Below are positions 7,138 to 13,687 of a stretch of 13,687 nt of DNA, in pieces (within the stretch, counting starts at the first letter, position 1; each line of letters begins with the position of its first letter). Made by a program: the position numbers and the translations under genes. Source of the stretch: Candidatus Sigynarchaeota archaeon (lineage in GTDB: Archaea; Asgardarchaeota; Jordarchaeia; Jordarchaeales; Jordarchaeaceae); assembly GCA_030587505.1 (NCBI GenBank), contig JAUQYY010000072.1:1-13687 (forward strand), written 5' to 3'. Under the pieces are notes generated by a model, which had not been told where the DNA came from, made no database searches, and worked only from the letters and a program-made list of their open reading frames with translations.

Positions 7138-7245
7138 CCAAACCCAACGAGTCTGCTAAAATCCGGCAATTAAACACAAACGGGAACAGGGTATAGTGTG
7201 CGGAGGTTTAAAGTCTCAGCGTCGAAAGGAAAAATACCCCCCACC

Positions 7246-7290
7246 GTTCCTTCTTTCAACCTTCCTTCCTCCTTTTCTTATTTTAGTTCC
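7246..7290 (+). terminator. Pyrimidine-rich terminator tract after the Nuo-like operon
   Basis: A stretch almost wholly of T and C, with repeated TTCC and TTTT, begins about 110 bases after the stop of the fusion gene. Such tracts end transcription in archaea. The remaining non-coding sequence from 7138 holds no gene that I can support. Confidence 0.45.
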
Positions 7291-7300
7291 TCATGAAACT

Positions 7301-7337
7301 AACCTTTCCGATGAGCAAACCAAAAAGGTTTTTCTTT
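7301..7337 (+). terminator. Hairpin followed by a T-run
   Basis: AACCTTT (7301-7307) and AAAGGTT (7324-7330) are a perfect 7-bp inverted repeat with a 16-base loop, followed directly by TTTCTTT. It resembles an intrinsic terminator and may back up the pyrimidine tract just upstream, insulating the next gene. Confidence 0.35.
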
Positions 7338-7387
7338 CAGCATAGATTCGCGTTCTCCCAGTTCATAAACATTAAAACTTTCGAATG

Positions 7388-7396
7388 ATATATATT
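7388..7396 (+). promoter_or_regulatory. TATA box of the DUF4139 gene
   Basis: ATATATATT lies about 35-40 bases before the GTG start at 7430. With normal archaeal spacing the leader is only about 15 bases, just enough to hold the GGTGA site at 7421-7425. Confidence 0.55.
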
Positions 7397-7429
7397 ATCT
7401 AGAGTAGTACTATCAGGTGTGGTGAGAAC

Positions 7430-9010
7430 GTGGCTGTTAAGTTTACTGATTCTGAGGTTGACCGGGTGACTGTTTTTCGGGATGGAGCGAGAGTCACCCG
7501 TGTGGCTGAGACTGTTCTTGAACCTGGGACTCACGTCCTTAGGTTTGAGGTTCTAACCCCGTACATTGACACCGAGTCGGTTAGGGTTAAGGGTAAAGGA
7601 CGAGGTGCCTTGTCGAACGTTAGTGTGTATCCCCTCTGGAGGGAACTTCTACCTGAGGGGGACCTGGCTGCTCTTCTCGGGAGGAAGGAGGAACTTGAAA
7701 GGCAGCAGGCTGAGATTCAGGAGGAGATTGAGTTCTATGAGAAGAGGGTTGAACAGTTCTCGAAGCTTGTTGACAGGTTCATGGCGGTCTTTCCCAAGTT
7801 CTACTCGGCCGGGGAGAGCGGCATAAACACTCTAACGGAGATGGAAACGCTCACGTCGGAGAAAATACTCGAATTCAAAAAGACGGTTAGGGAGAGGAAG
7901 AGTAGGCTTAAGGAAGTGGAAGACGAGCTTGAGATAGTGACGAACAATATTCAGAAGTACAGTGAGAAGAAAACCGAGCAGATATACGTTGTGGAGGTCA
8001 CACTGAGCGCGTCTGAGAGGTCGGAGTTCGAGCTGGAGGTGACCTATCAGACAAGAGGCGCGTCGTGGAATCCGGTCTACGACGTTAACATCGAGGACGG
8101 AAACGCGACGGTTAGAACCAACGCGGCGATAAGAAACGGAACACGTGAAGACTGGAACAACGTTCAACTAACCGTTTCAACAGCCACATCCAGGCCAGCC
8201 GTCGTCGTCGAGCCGGAACCATGGTACATAGACGTCTTTAAACCCTACCCTGTAGGGGCGAAGAAAGCCGCGAGAAGGCCGGAGGGGGCGGAATACGACG
8301 ACATAACAATGGCTGAGGAACCTGAGGAGTATGCGAAGGAGGAGGCTGAGGAGGAAGCTGAGCTGGCTGAAGCCTTTGCCACTCTCGAGGTTTCTCTCTC
8401 AGGGATACAGATATACAGCATTCCGGGACGGGTTTCGATACCAGCCGACAACGCGGATCACCCCATAGTTTTGACGGAGGACGCGTTCCCCTCAGAGAGG
8501 CTCTACTACTGGTACAGCGAGGCGGGCGCAGAGGTCATAGCGCAGGACGAGATAACGAACGGTGAGGGTGTGCTGCTGCCGGGAAGGGTGAAGGTTTTCG
8601 CTTCGGGTGACTACATTGGAGAGAGCTCCATGGGGCTGATATCCCCGGGTGAGAAGTTCAGGCTCGGAGCGAGGTACACCTACGATGTTAAGGTTGAAAA
8701 GAGGCTCGTCGCGAGGGAGGCCGAGAAGGCGGGAATAACCAAGGGAAAGCTCAGAAACGAGTACAAGTACCAGATAACCGTGAACAACTACACCGGCGAA
8801 AAGATTAGAATGGAGCTGGTTGACAGAACCCCCCACAGCCTATCTCCCGAAGTGAACGTCAGAATAGTCTCAATTGAACCCGAGCCAGAGAAACAGGAGC
8901 TGGGAGTACTCAGGTGGAACCTCGAACTCAACCCAGAGGAGGAAACGAAGATAAGCTACGAATACCACGTGGAATGGAACAAAAACTACACAGTAACCGG
9001 ACTCCCATAG
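7430..9010 (+). CDS. DUF4140/DUF4139 family protein (MuiA-like), function unknown
   Basis: A 526-residue protein. Residues 6-66 match the N-terminal DUF4140 pattern (VDRVTVFRDGARVTR, then a short beta domain). Residues 82-183 are two charged heptad-like helices, probably an antiparallel coiled coil. From about 187 the DUF4139 beta-rich domain follows, with YQTRGASWNPVYDVN, the typical hallmark. A very acidic, low-complexity linker occupies about 284-316. No signal peptide or membrane helix is visible, so it is probably cytoplasmic. The bacterial name, mucoidy inhibitor A, comes from a mutant phenotype and gives no biochemical role. The start is GTG with GGTGA just upstream. It is a single-gene unit with its own promoter. 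The coiled coil plus beta domains suggest a structural or binding role, but no function is assigned. Confidence 0.85.
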   Translation: MAVKFTDSEVDRVTVFRDGARVTRVAETVLEPGTHVLRFEVLTPYIDTESVRVKGKGRGALSNVSVYPLWRELLPEGDLAALLGRKEELERQQAEIQEEIEFYEKRVEQFSKLVDRFMAVFPKFYSAGESGINTLTEMETLTSEKILEFKKTVRERKSRLKEVEDELEIVTNNIQKYSEKKTEQIYVVEVTLSASERSEFELEVTYQTRGASWNPVYDVNIEDGNATVRTNAAIRNGTREDWNNVQLTVSTATSRPAVVVEPEPWYIDVFKPYPVGAKKAARRPEGAEYDDITMAEEPEEYAKEEAEEEAELAEAFATLEVSLSGIQIYSIPGRVSIPADNADHPIVLTEDAFPSERLYYWYSEAGAEVIAQDEITNGEGVLLPGRVKVFASGDYIGESSMGLISPGEKFRLGARYTYDVKVEKRLVAREAEKAGITKGKLRNEYKYQITVNNYTGEKIRMELVDRTPHSLSPEVNVRIVSIEPEPEKQELGVLRWNLELNPEEETKISYEYHVEWNKNYTVTGLP

Positions 9011-9060
9011 GAACCGAAACAACCTCGCTCCGGCAATTCTTTTCTCAGGTGCTGTCTGCG

Positions 9061-9076
9061 GGGTGTAAGGACACCC
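9061..9076. terminator. Perfect stem-loop between converging genes
   Basis: GGGTGT and ACACCC form a perfect 6-bp stem with an AAGG loop, 50 bases after the DUF4139 gene and just past the end of the decayed acyl-CoA dehydrogenase on the other strand. On the plus strand it is followed by a purine-rich stretch and then TTTTT at 9097-9101. It may act as a shared terminator. Confidence 0.4.
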
Positions 9077-9099
9077 GAAAAAAGAAGGGATAAGTGTTT

Positions 9100-10643
9100 T
9101 TAGAAGATTTCTTTTCTGTTTACCCATTCGGGGTAGTACTGTTAGTATTCTAGCGGGTTTGCTTTTTTGAGGCTCTGATAGGTGGCGTTTGCCAGTTTTA
9201 TTGTGCCTCTTCGGTCTCTGCTGAGGACGACAAGCTTTTTCTCCTCTAGCTCCATGAGAACCTCGTCGAGCTCCTCCTCCGTTCCTGTTAGGTATCTCAT
9301 AAGGTCTTGGCGGGACATGTAGAGTCCGGGGTTTACGCGGTAGTCTTCGGCGAGGACTTAACACATTATCCTGAGTGATTTTTGAGCTTTTCTGATTCGG
9401 GTACTTCGTCGAAGCGGTCGATGGGAACTCCGAGTTCTGGGTGGATGACTCTTCTCGGGGTTCTAGTTTGTGCGCTATGAGTCTTGTGCCCAGCCTGTAG
9501 AGAATCATTTGCATAACCTCGCTTGTACCCGCAGCTATCTCGGTTACTTTGGCCGCCCGGTACACCGCCTCAACCGAGAATTTCGTCCACCCGTCACCGC
9601 TCATCACCTGTATAGCGTTGGATGTGAGAGAAACATAGGACTCGGAGGTTAGGAGCTTCGCCACCGTTGCTTCTATCACGGGGCCGTACGGGCCGCCGCC
9701 TCCGACGTCTAGGAGGTGCGCGGCGTAGTAGACGAGTAGTCTGCAGGTTTTGAGCTGCATGATCATGTCGGTTATCTTAAACTGGTTCGCCTGGGCGAGC
9801 ATCGTGGGCTGCCCGAACCGAACCCTTCTCTGTGAGTAGAAGTGAGCAAACCTTATCGCCTCGCGCATCTGGCCGAGGATCTGGGACGAGGCTATGGTTC
9901 TCTCCACGTTTAGACCCGGACATCATTATTGTCCATCCGTCCCCCTCGCCAGCTAGGCGGTTGCTCACGGGAACCCGCACCTCGTCCAGGTTCAGGTACC
10001 CGTTGAGGAGACCGTCCCCGCCGTAGAGCTCGTTCACCTTTTCGACGGTGAATCCCTTCATGCCCTTCTCTATTATGAAGGCGGTTAGGTGCCTGTTCGC
10101 CTGTCTGTCTTTGGGGTCTTCGCTCGTTCTGGCGTAGAACATGTATATGTCTGCGATTCCCAGACCCGTTGTGAATCTTTTCTTACCGGTGATGATGTAC
10201 TCGTCTCCTTCGAGCCGGGCTTCCGTCGCCACGGCGGCGTCCGAACCCACAGGTGGCTCGGTGATGCAGATCGCTCCTATTTTTTCGCCTGACGCCATGG
10301 CTGGCAGCCATCTTCCCCGCTTCTCTTCCGTCCCGAAGGTTTCGATCTGGTGTGCGCCGCCGAACATTGACCCGCCGTAGATGGTGCCCACTACGCCCAG
10401 GCGTGAGATTTCCTCATTTACTATGCACGCGCCGGTTATCGCCAACTCCTCACGCAGTCCGCCGTACTTCTTCGGGATGAGCGCACCGAACCATCCCTTC
10501 TCCTCGACCGCGTTCAGCACCTTCCACGGAGTCTGCCTCTTCCAAGCGGCCTCCTCCGCATCCGGATAGTACTGGTCAGCGAAGGCTTCCACCTCATCAG
10601 CGAGCTTCCTCTGCGTTTCGTTCCACCAAGGAAACTTATCCAA
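9100..10643 (-). pseudogene. Decayed acyl-CoA dehydrogenase with a C-terminal extension
   Basis: The frame starting at TTG 10643 (GGAGG 8 bases upstream; an upstream TTG at 10658 overlaps that site) encodes a clear acyl-CoA dehydrogenase: FAD-binding ICITEPPVGSDAAV, then ITGKKRFTTG. An extra base at 9914 breaks the frame at MMSG; the next frame continues LNVERTIASSQILGQ to EIAAGTSEVMQ and LIAHKLEP. A base is missing near 9456 (next frame RRVIHPELGVPIDRFDE) and another in a T-run at 9388-9391 (next frame AQKSLRIMC). TAA codons interrupt at 9358-9360 and 9142-9144, and coding-like sequence ends at 9100. Restored, it would be about 514 residues, against roughly 380-400 for the family; the extra 110-120 look helical and winged-helix-like. 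The Glu of LNVER matches the catalytic base position of isovaleryl-CoA-dehydrogenase-type enzymes, while the usual EGT glutamate is Ala. Sequencing error is possible, but five lesions in one gene favour true decay. Confidence 0.8.
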
Positions 10644-10699
10644 GAACACAACCTCCAACGAGTTTTATTCCAAGTACTGGTTCTTTCATATTAGTCTTT

Positions 10700-10756
10700 T
10701 CATGGCACACCCCTCCAGTAACGGCAACAGGAGGGTCTCATGGCACTGGCCCTCCA
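10700..10756. repeat. Imperfect direct repeat with inverted core upstream of pgk
   Basis: TCATGGCACACCCCTCCA (10700-10717) and TCATGGCACTGGCCCTCCA (10738-10756) are imperfect direct copies. GGAGGG (10730-10735) between them can pair with CCCTCC on either side (10711-10716 or 10750-10755), giving two mutually exclusive hairpins. They lie in the 280-base region between the decayed acyl-CoA dehydrogenase and pgk, upstream of the pgk TATA box. Function unknown; a regulator-binding site is possible. No gene of useful length is seen in this region. Confidence 0.4.
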
Positions 10757-10818
10757 AAAACCAAGCCGCCGCTGAGAAGTGAGAGTGTGAAACGTTCTTC
10801 CAGCGCCCGGCACAATTC

Positions 10819-10826
10819 TTTATATA
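10819..10826 (+). promoter_or_regulatory. TATA box of the pgk-apgM operon
   Basis: TTTATATA lies about 100 bases before the pgk start. Transcription would begin near 10847, leaving a leader of about 75 bases. It is the only strong TATA-like element in this intergenic region on the plus strand. Confidence 0.6.
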
Positions 10827-10923
10827 GGTAAAGGTTTAAACGTTCTTTGAAGCTCGCCTGAGGCTCCGACATGGGGTTGCTACATTCGGGCTGGGTTGCT
10901 GGTGCTTTTGAGAGGTGCTACAC

Positions 10924-12165
10924 ATGGCAAAGAGGTTTTATACCCTTGATGATTTTGATTTTGAGGGGAAAACTGTTCTGGTCCGTGTGGATTTTAACAG
11001 CCCCGTGGATCCGAGCACCGGAGAGGTCTCGGACGACTCGCGGATAAGGGTGCATATCCCCACCCTTAGGGAGTTGTCCGGAAAGGGGGCGAGGGTTGTT
11101 GTTCTCGCCCATCAGGGCAGAAGGGGTGACCCCGAATTTGTTTCTCTGAAGCAGCACGCCAGAATACTCGCCGAGCTGCTGGGTAGGCCTGTAGGCTTTG
11201 TCGATGACGTCTATGGTGAGAGGGTGAGGAGGGCGATTAGAAACCTGAAAAACGGTGACATTCTTGTTTTGGAGAATGTTAGGTTCGTCCCCGAGGAGAA
11301 AGCGAAGCTGCCACCCGAGAAGCTGGCGGAAACCGGTTTTGTTCGCTCTCTCGCTGAGCTCGCGGATTACTACGTAAACGATGCATTTAGTGCGGCTCAC
11401 CGGGCAGACGCCTCGCTTGTGGCCTTCGCCCATGTGCTGCCCGCCGCGGCTGGCCGAATCATGGAACGTGAGGTGAGAACTCTCGACAAGGTTTCCAAGA
11501 ATCCCGAGAAACCCTGCGTATACTCTCTCGGCGGCCTAAAAATTGAGGACACCTTCGCGATTATCCGCCATGTGCTCCGTGAGGGGGTGGCCAACAGGGT
11601 TCTAATCTCGGGGCTCGTCGCAAACGCTTATCTTCTCGTGAAGGGGTATAACTTAGGCAGCGTAAACCGCTCACTGATAGAGAAAAAGGAGTGTCTCTCC
11701 TATTTCTCCGCCACTAGGGAAGTGTTAAACGAGTTCGGGGAAAAAATAGAGCTGCCGGTGGACCTAGCCTATGATAACGGGGGGAAGAGAGAGGAGATTA
11801 CTCTGGGTGAGTTACCCGTGGAGAAACCAATAAAGGACATCGGAACCAAAACAATTGAGAGGTATTCCCATATACTTAGGGGCGCTAAGACCATAGTTCT
11901 CAACGGTCCACCGGGAGTGTTTGAAGAGGAGAGCTTCGCTGTGGGAACAAGGAAACTCTTTGAAGCGGTAGCCGAATCGGAGGCGTTTTCACTGGTTGGT
12001 GGAGGACACACCACAGCGGCTCTTCGCAGGTTTGGATTGGAGAAGAGGGTTTCATACTCAACGGTCGCTGGGGGTGCCTTTATAACCTATCTGTCCGGCG
12101 AGAAGCTGCCCGCGATAGAAGCACTCGAAAAATCCTACGAAAAAGGCTCAAAACATGTTTCATAG
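10924..12165 (+). CDS. pgk: Phosphoglycerate kinase, archaeal type
   Basis: 413 residues, the normal length. It interconverts 1,3-bisphosphoglycerate plus ADP with 3-phosphoglycerate plus ATP in the cytoplasm. Motifs in order: LVRVDFNSPVD (residues 19-29, substrate-binding aspartate and asparagine), AHQGRRGDP (62-70), LENVRF (116-121), VNDAFSAAHRADAS (151-164), a GGLKIEDTF segment matching the bacterial GGAKVSDK, NGPPGVFE for nucleotide binding, and GGGHTTAAL from residue 359. GGGHT in place of bacterial GGGDS is common in archaea. The start is ATG 10924: GAGGTG at 10912-10917 is its ribosome-binding site, and an in-frame GTG within that site is unlikely to be used. apgM follows 15 bases later. 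Confidence 0.95.
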   Translation: MAKRFYTLDDFDFEGKTVLVRVDFNSPVDPSTGEVSDDSRIRVHIPTLRELSGKGARVVVLAHQGRRGDPEFVSLKQHARILAELLGRPVGFVDDVYGERVRRAIRNLKNGDILVLENVRFVPEEKAKLPPEKLAETGFVRSLAELADYYVNDAFSAAHRADASLVAFAHVLPAAAGRIMEREVRTLDKVSKNPEKPCVYSLGGLKIEDTFAIIRHVLREGVANRVLISGLVANAYLLVKGYNLGSVNRSLIEKKECLSYFSATREVLNEFGEKIELPVDLAYDNGGKREEITLGELPVEKPIKDIGTKTIERYSHILRGAKTIVLNGPPGVFEEESFAVGTRKLFEAVAESEAFSLVGGGHTTAALRRFGLEKRVSYSTVAGGAFITYLSGEKLPAIEALEKSYEKGSKHVS

Positions 12166-12180
12166 GGGTGGTTGGACAAA

Positions 12181-13431
12181 ATGAAAGTGTTGTTGATTGT
12201 CTCCGACGGTTTGGGAGACAGACCCATCAGAGAGCTGGGAGGCAGAACTCCGCTCCAGGCGGCTAACACCCCAAACCTGGACCATGTGGCAAAGATTGGA
12301 TGCTGCGGAATCATGGACACCATCTCCCCGGGAATTCCACCCGGAAGCGACACCGCCCACCTGGCCATTTTCGGATACGACCCATACGAGTGTTACACGG
12401 GAAGAGGTGCTTTTGAAGCCCTCGGCATGGGAATTAACATAAAGCCGGGGGATGTTGCCTTCCGCGCGAATTTCGCAACCCTCGAGGCGAGGGAGAGCGG
12501 GCTCCTTGTAAGGGATCGCAGGGCGGGAAGAAGACTACCCGAGGGAGATAGGCTCGCAGAAAAACTGAACCAGTACAGGCTGAAGACGGCCAAGGACGTT
12601 GAGTTCAGGTTTGAGCACAGCGTGGAGCACCGCGGGGTTCTCGTTCTAAGCGGGCCCGGCCTATCCTACAGGGTTTCAGACACCGACCCTCACGAAACAG
12701 GGGAAATGCTGCGTGAAAGCAAACCCCTAGACAGCTCTGAGGAAGCACGGAAAACCGCAAAGATAGTAAACGAGCTCAGCGCAGCCTTTCACCAGATACT
12801 GGAAGGAGACCCGCTGAACCGAGAGAGGATTAGTCGAGGAGACCCACCTGCGAACGGAGTTCTCCTGAGGGGAGCGGGAATACTGCCGGAGGTAACCCCA
12901 CTAACCGAGAGGTATGGGATATCCTGCTCCTGCGTCGCCGCCGCGGCGCTCTACAGGGGAGTCGCCGCCGCCGTGGGTATGAAACTCTACAGGGCACCGG
13001 GTGATACGGGAAGCTACGACACGGATGAGGAGTCGATAGCAGAGACCGCCCTGAGAATCCTTCCCGAAAACGACCTCGTGTTCATCCACTTCAAACCAAC
13101 AGACAACGCTGGCCACGACGGAGACCCCGAAACGAAAGTCAAAATGATTGAGAAACTCGATAACATCATGGGGAAACTATTGAACGGAATCGACCTGGAA
13201 AACGAGCACTACGTCATACTAACCGCGGATCACACAACCCCCTGCGCAGTGAGGGAGCACACCGGTGAACCCGTCCCCTTGGAAATGGCGGGACCCGGAG
13301 TGAGGCCGGACAAAATCGCAGCCTTCAGCGAGATAGACTGCCAGAACGGAGGACTGGGAAGACTGAGAGGAAAGGACATCATGCCAATCATGATGGACTA
13401 CCTTGGAAAAGCCAAAATATTCGGGTCGTGA
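12181..13431 (+). CDS. apgM: Cofactor-independent phosphoglycerate mutase, archaeal ApgM type
   Basis: 416 residues, typical of the family. It interconverts 3- and 2-phosphoglycerate without 2,3-bisphosphoglycerate and belongs to the alkaline-phosphatase superfamily. Metal and catalytic motifs: MKVLLIVSDGLGDRP (Asp9 binds metal), PPGSDTAHLAIFGYDP with the phosphorylated Ser56, DNAGHDGDPE, and TADHTTPC near the C-terminus, followed by REHTGEPVPLEMAGPGVRPD. The ATG at 12181 has GGTGG (12167-12171) nine bases upstream; a TTG at 12172 has no room for a binding site. It is the second gene of the pgk operon and performs the next step of the pathway, so both are likely made together. Some homologues are annotated as phosphonopyruvate decarboxylase-related, but the pgk context supports the mutase. 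Confidence 0.94.
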   Translation: MKVLLIVSDGLGDRPIRELGGRTPLQAANTPNLDHVAKIGCCGIMDTISPGIPPGSDTAHLAIFGYDPYECYTGRGAFEALGMGINIKPGDVAFRANFATLEARESGLLVRDRRAGRRLPEGDRLAEKLNQYRLKTAKDVEFRFEHSVEHRGVLVLSGPGLSYRVSDTDPHETGEMLRESKPLDSSEEARKTAKIVNELSAAFHQILEGDPLNRERISRGDPPANGVLLRGAGILPEVTPLTERYGISCSCVAAAALYRGVAAAVGMKLYRAPGDTGSYDTDEESIAETALRILPENDLVFIHFKPTDNAGHDGDPETKVKMIEKLDNIMGKLLNGIDLENEHYVILTADHTTPCAVREHTGEPVPLEMAGPGVRPDKIAAFSEIDCQNGGLGRLRGKDIMPIMMDYLGKAKIFGS

Positions 13432-13687
13432 AAACACAAATCGTAAATCGGCAACGCAACCCAGCGAGCCAACCAACAGACTCGAAAAGCCTCTCATCCG
13501 AAACAGTTACTACTGTGCAACCGAAATTACACGGGGCCGAATTTAGGAGGGATTAGTCTCAACAAACACTTCTAAAAGCTCAAGTACACGTGCTGTGTGA
13601 AATCTTAAGACAATCATCCTTTTTTGGGAGGTGTAATGTAATCCTTTTTATATACTTGGATGTATATACTGGGGTGTGCAAAACTAC
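13432..13687 (+). promoter_or_regulatory. Non-coding tail with tandem TATA-like elements near the right edge
   Basis: No gene could be supported here. TATATACT occurs twice, at 13649-13656 and 13663-13670, 14 bases apart; the first follows CTTTT and looks like an archaeal TATA box pointing right. A transcript would start at or near the right edge, so another gene, possibly an RNA gene, should begin just outside the window. A T-run (TTTTTT at 13620-13625) may terminate the pgk-apgM transcript. Confidence 0.4.

Noticed and set aside
9358..9360. Recoded stop codon or programmed frameshift in the acyl-CoA dehydrogenase
   Set aside because: The stops are TAA, not TAG (pyrrolysine) or TGA (selenocysteine), and three separate frameshifts would be needed as well; decay or sequence error is simpler.
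8870..9436. Continuation of the 345-residue minus-strand frame past the dehydrogenase core into 8870
   Set aside because: After LIAHKLEP the frame turns into Arg/Pro-rich sequence without family resemblance, while the other two frames carry protein-like text. The frame is an accident of the frameshift and runs into the end of the DUF4139 gene.
10702..10782. 26-codon open frame starting at ATG 10702
   Set aside because: It has no ribosome-binding site, lies upstream of the pgk TATA box and largely consists of the repeat unit; nothing supports translation.
1..13687. CRISPR array, transposase, integrase, tRNA or rRNA
   Set aside because: No spaced repeat series, no recombinase motifs and no RNA gene pattern were seen on either strand.

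Overview
The window looks like part of an archaeal chromosome. Evidence: TATA-box promoters lie about 25 nt ahead of inferred transcript starts, GGAGG/GGTG ribosome-binding sites are common, the phosphoglycerate mutase is of the archaeal ApgM type beside an archaeal-style phosphoglycerate kinase, and there is an MvhD-type iron-sulfur protein with FdhA/FdhB. No rRNA, tRNA, CRISPR or transposase was found. The combination (formate dehydrogenase with MvhD, a complex-I-like module, acyl-CoA enzymes, gluconeogenesis) fits an uncultivated anaerobic lineage of the Hadarchaeota/Bathyarchaeia kind. That placement is a guess; no marker gene settles it.

Layout. (1) 3-443: C-terminal end of a 3-hydroxyacyl-CoA dehydrogenase that enters from the left. 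(2) 596-4306, minus strand: a compact operon mvhD-fdhA-fdhB for a molybdenum/tungsten formate dehydrogenase with a flavin/Fe-S beta subunit and the electron adaptor that normally links such enzymes to HdrABC. (3) 4307-4612: a divergent control region with two palindromes, TATA boxes facing both ways and a leader hairpin. (4) 4613-7137, plus strand: a NuoC-like gene and a 671-residue protein in which NuoI-, NuoB- and NuoD-like domains are fused in one chain. (5) 7430-9010: a DUF4140/DUF4139 protein. (6) 9100-10643, minus strand: a decayed acyl-CoA dehydrogenase with three frameshifts and two internal stops, apparently carrying a C-terminal helical/winged-helix-like extension. (7) 10924-13431: a pgk-apgM operon for two consecutive steps of glycolysis/gluconeogenesis. 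(8) 13432-13687: a non-coding tail with a promoter for something beyond the right edge.

How it may fit together. The most unusual part is 596-7137. The divergent layout suggests that formate oxidation (FdhAB-MvhD) and the complex-I-like peripheral arm (NuoC plus the I-B-D fusion) are expressed together. The fusion keeps all Fe-S ligands of NuoI and NuoB. In its NuoD part, both cysteine pairs that bind Ni-Fe in group 4 hydrogenases are missing, and so are the His and Tyr that bind quinone in complex I. It is therefore neither an ordinary hydrogenase nor an ordinary quinone reductase, and its electron acceptor or donor is unknown. No membrane (ion-pumping) subunits are in the window, although the NuoI-type N-terminus that docks on NuoH is retained.
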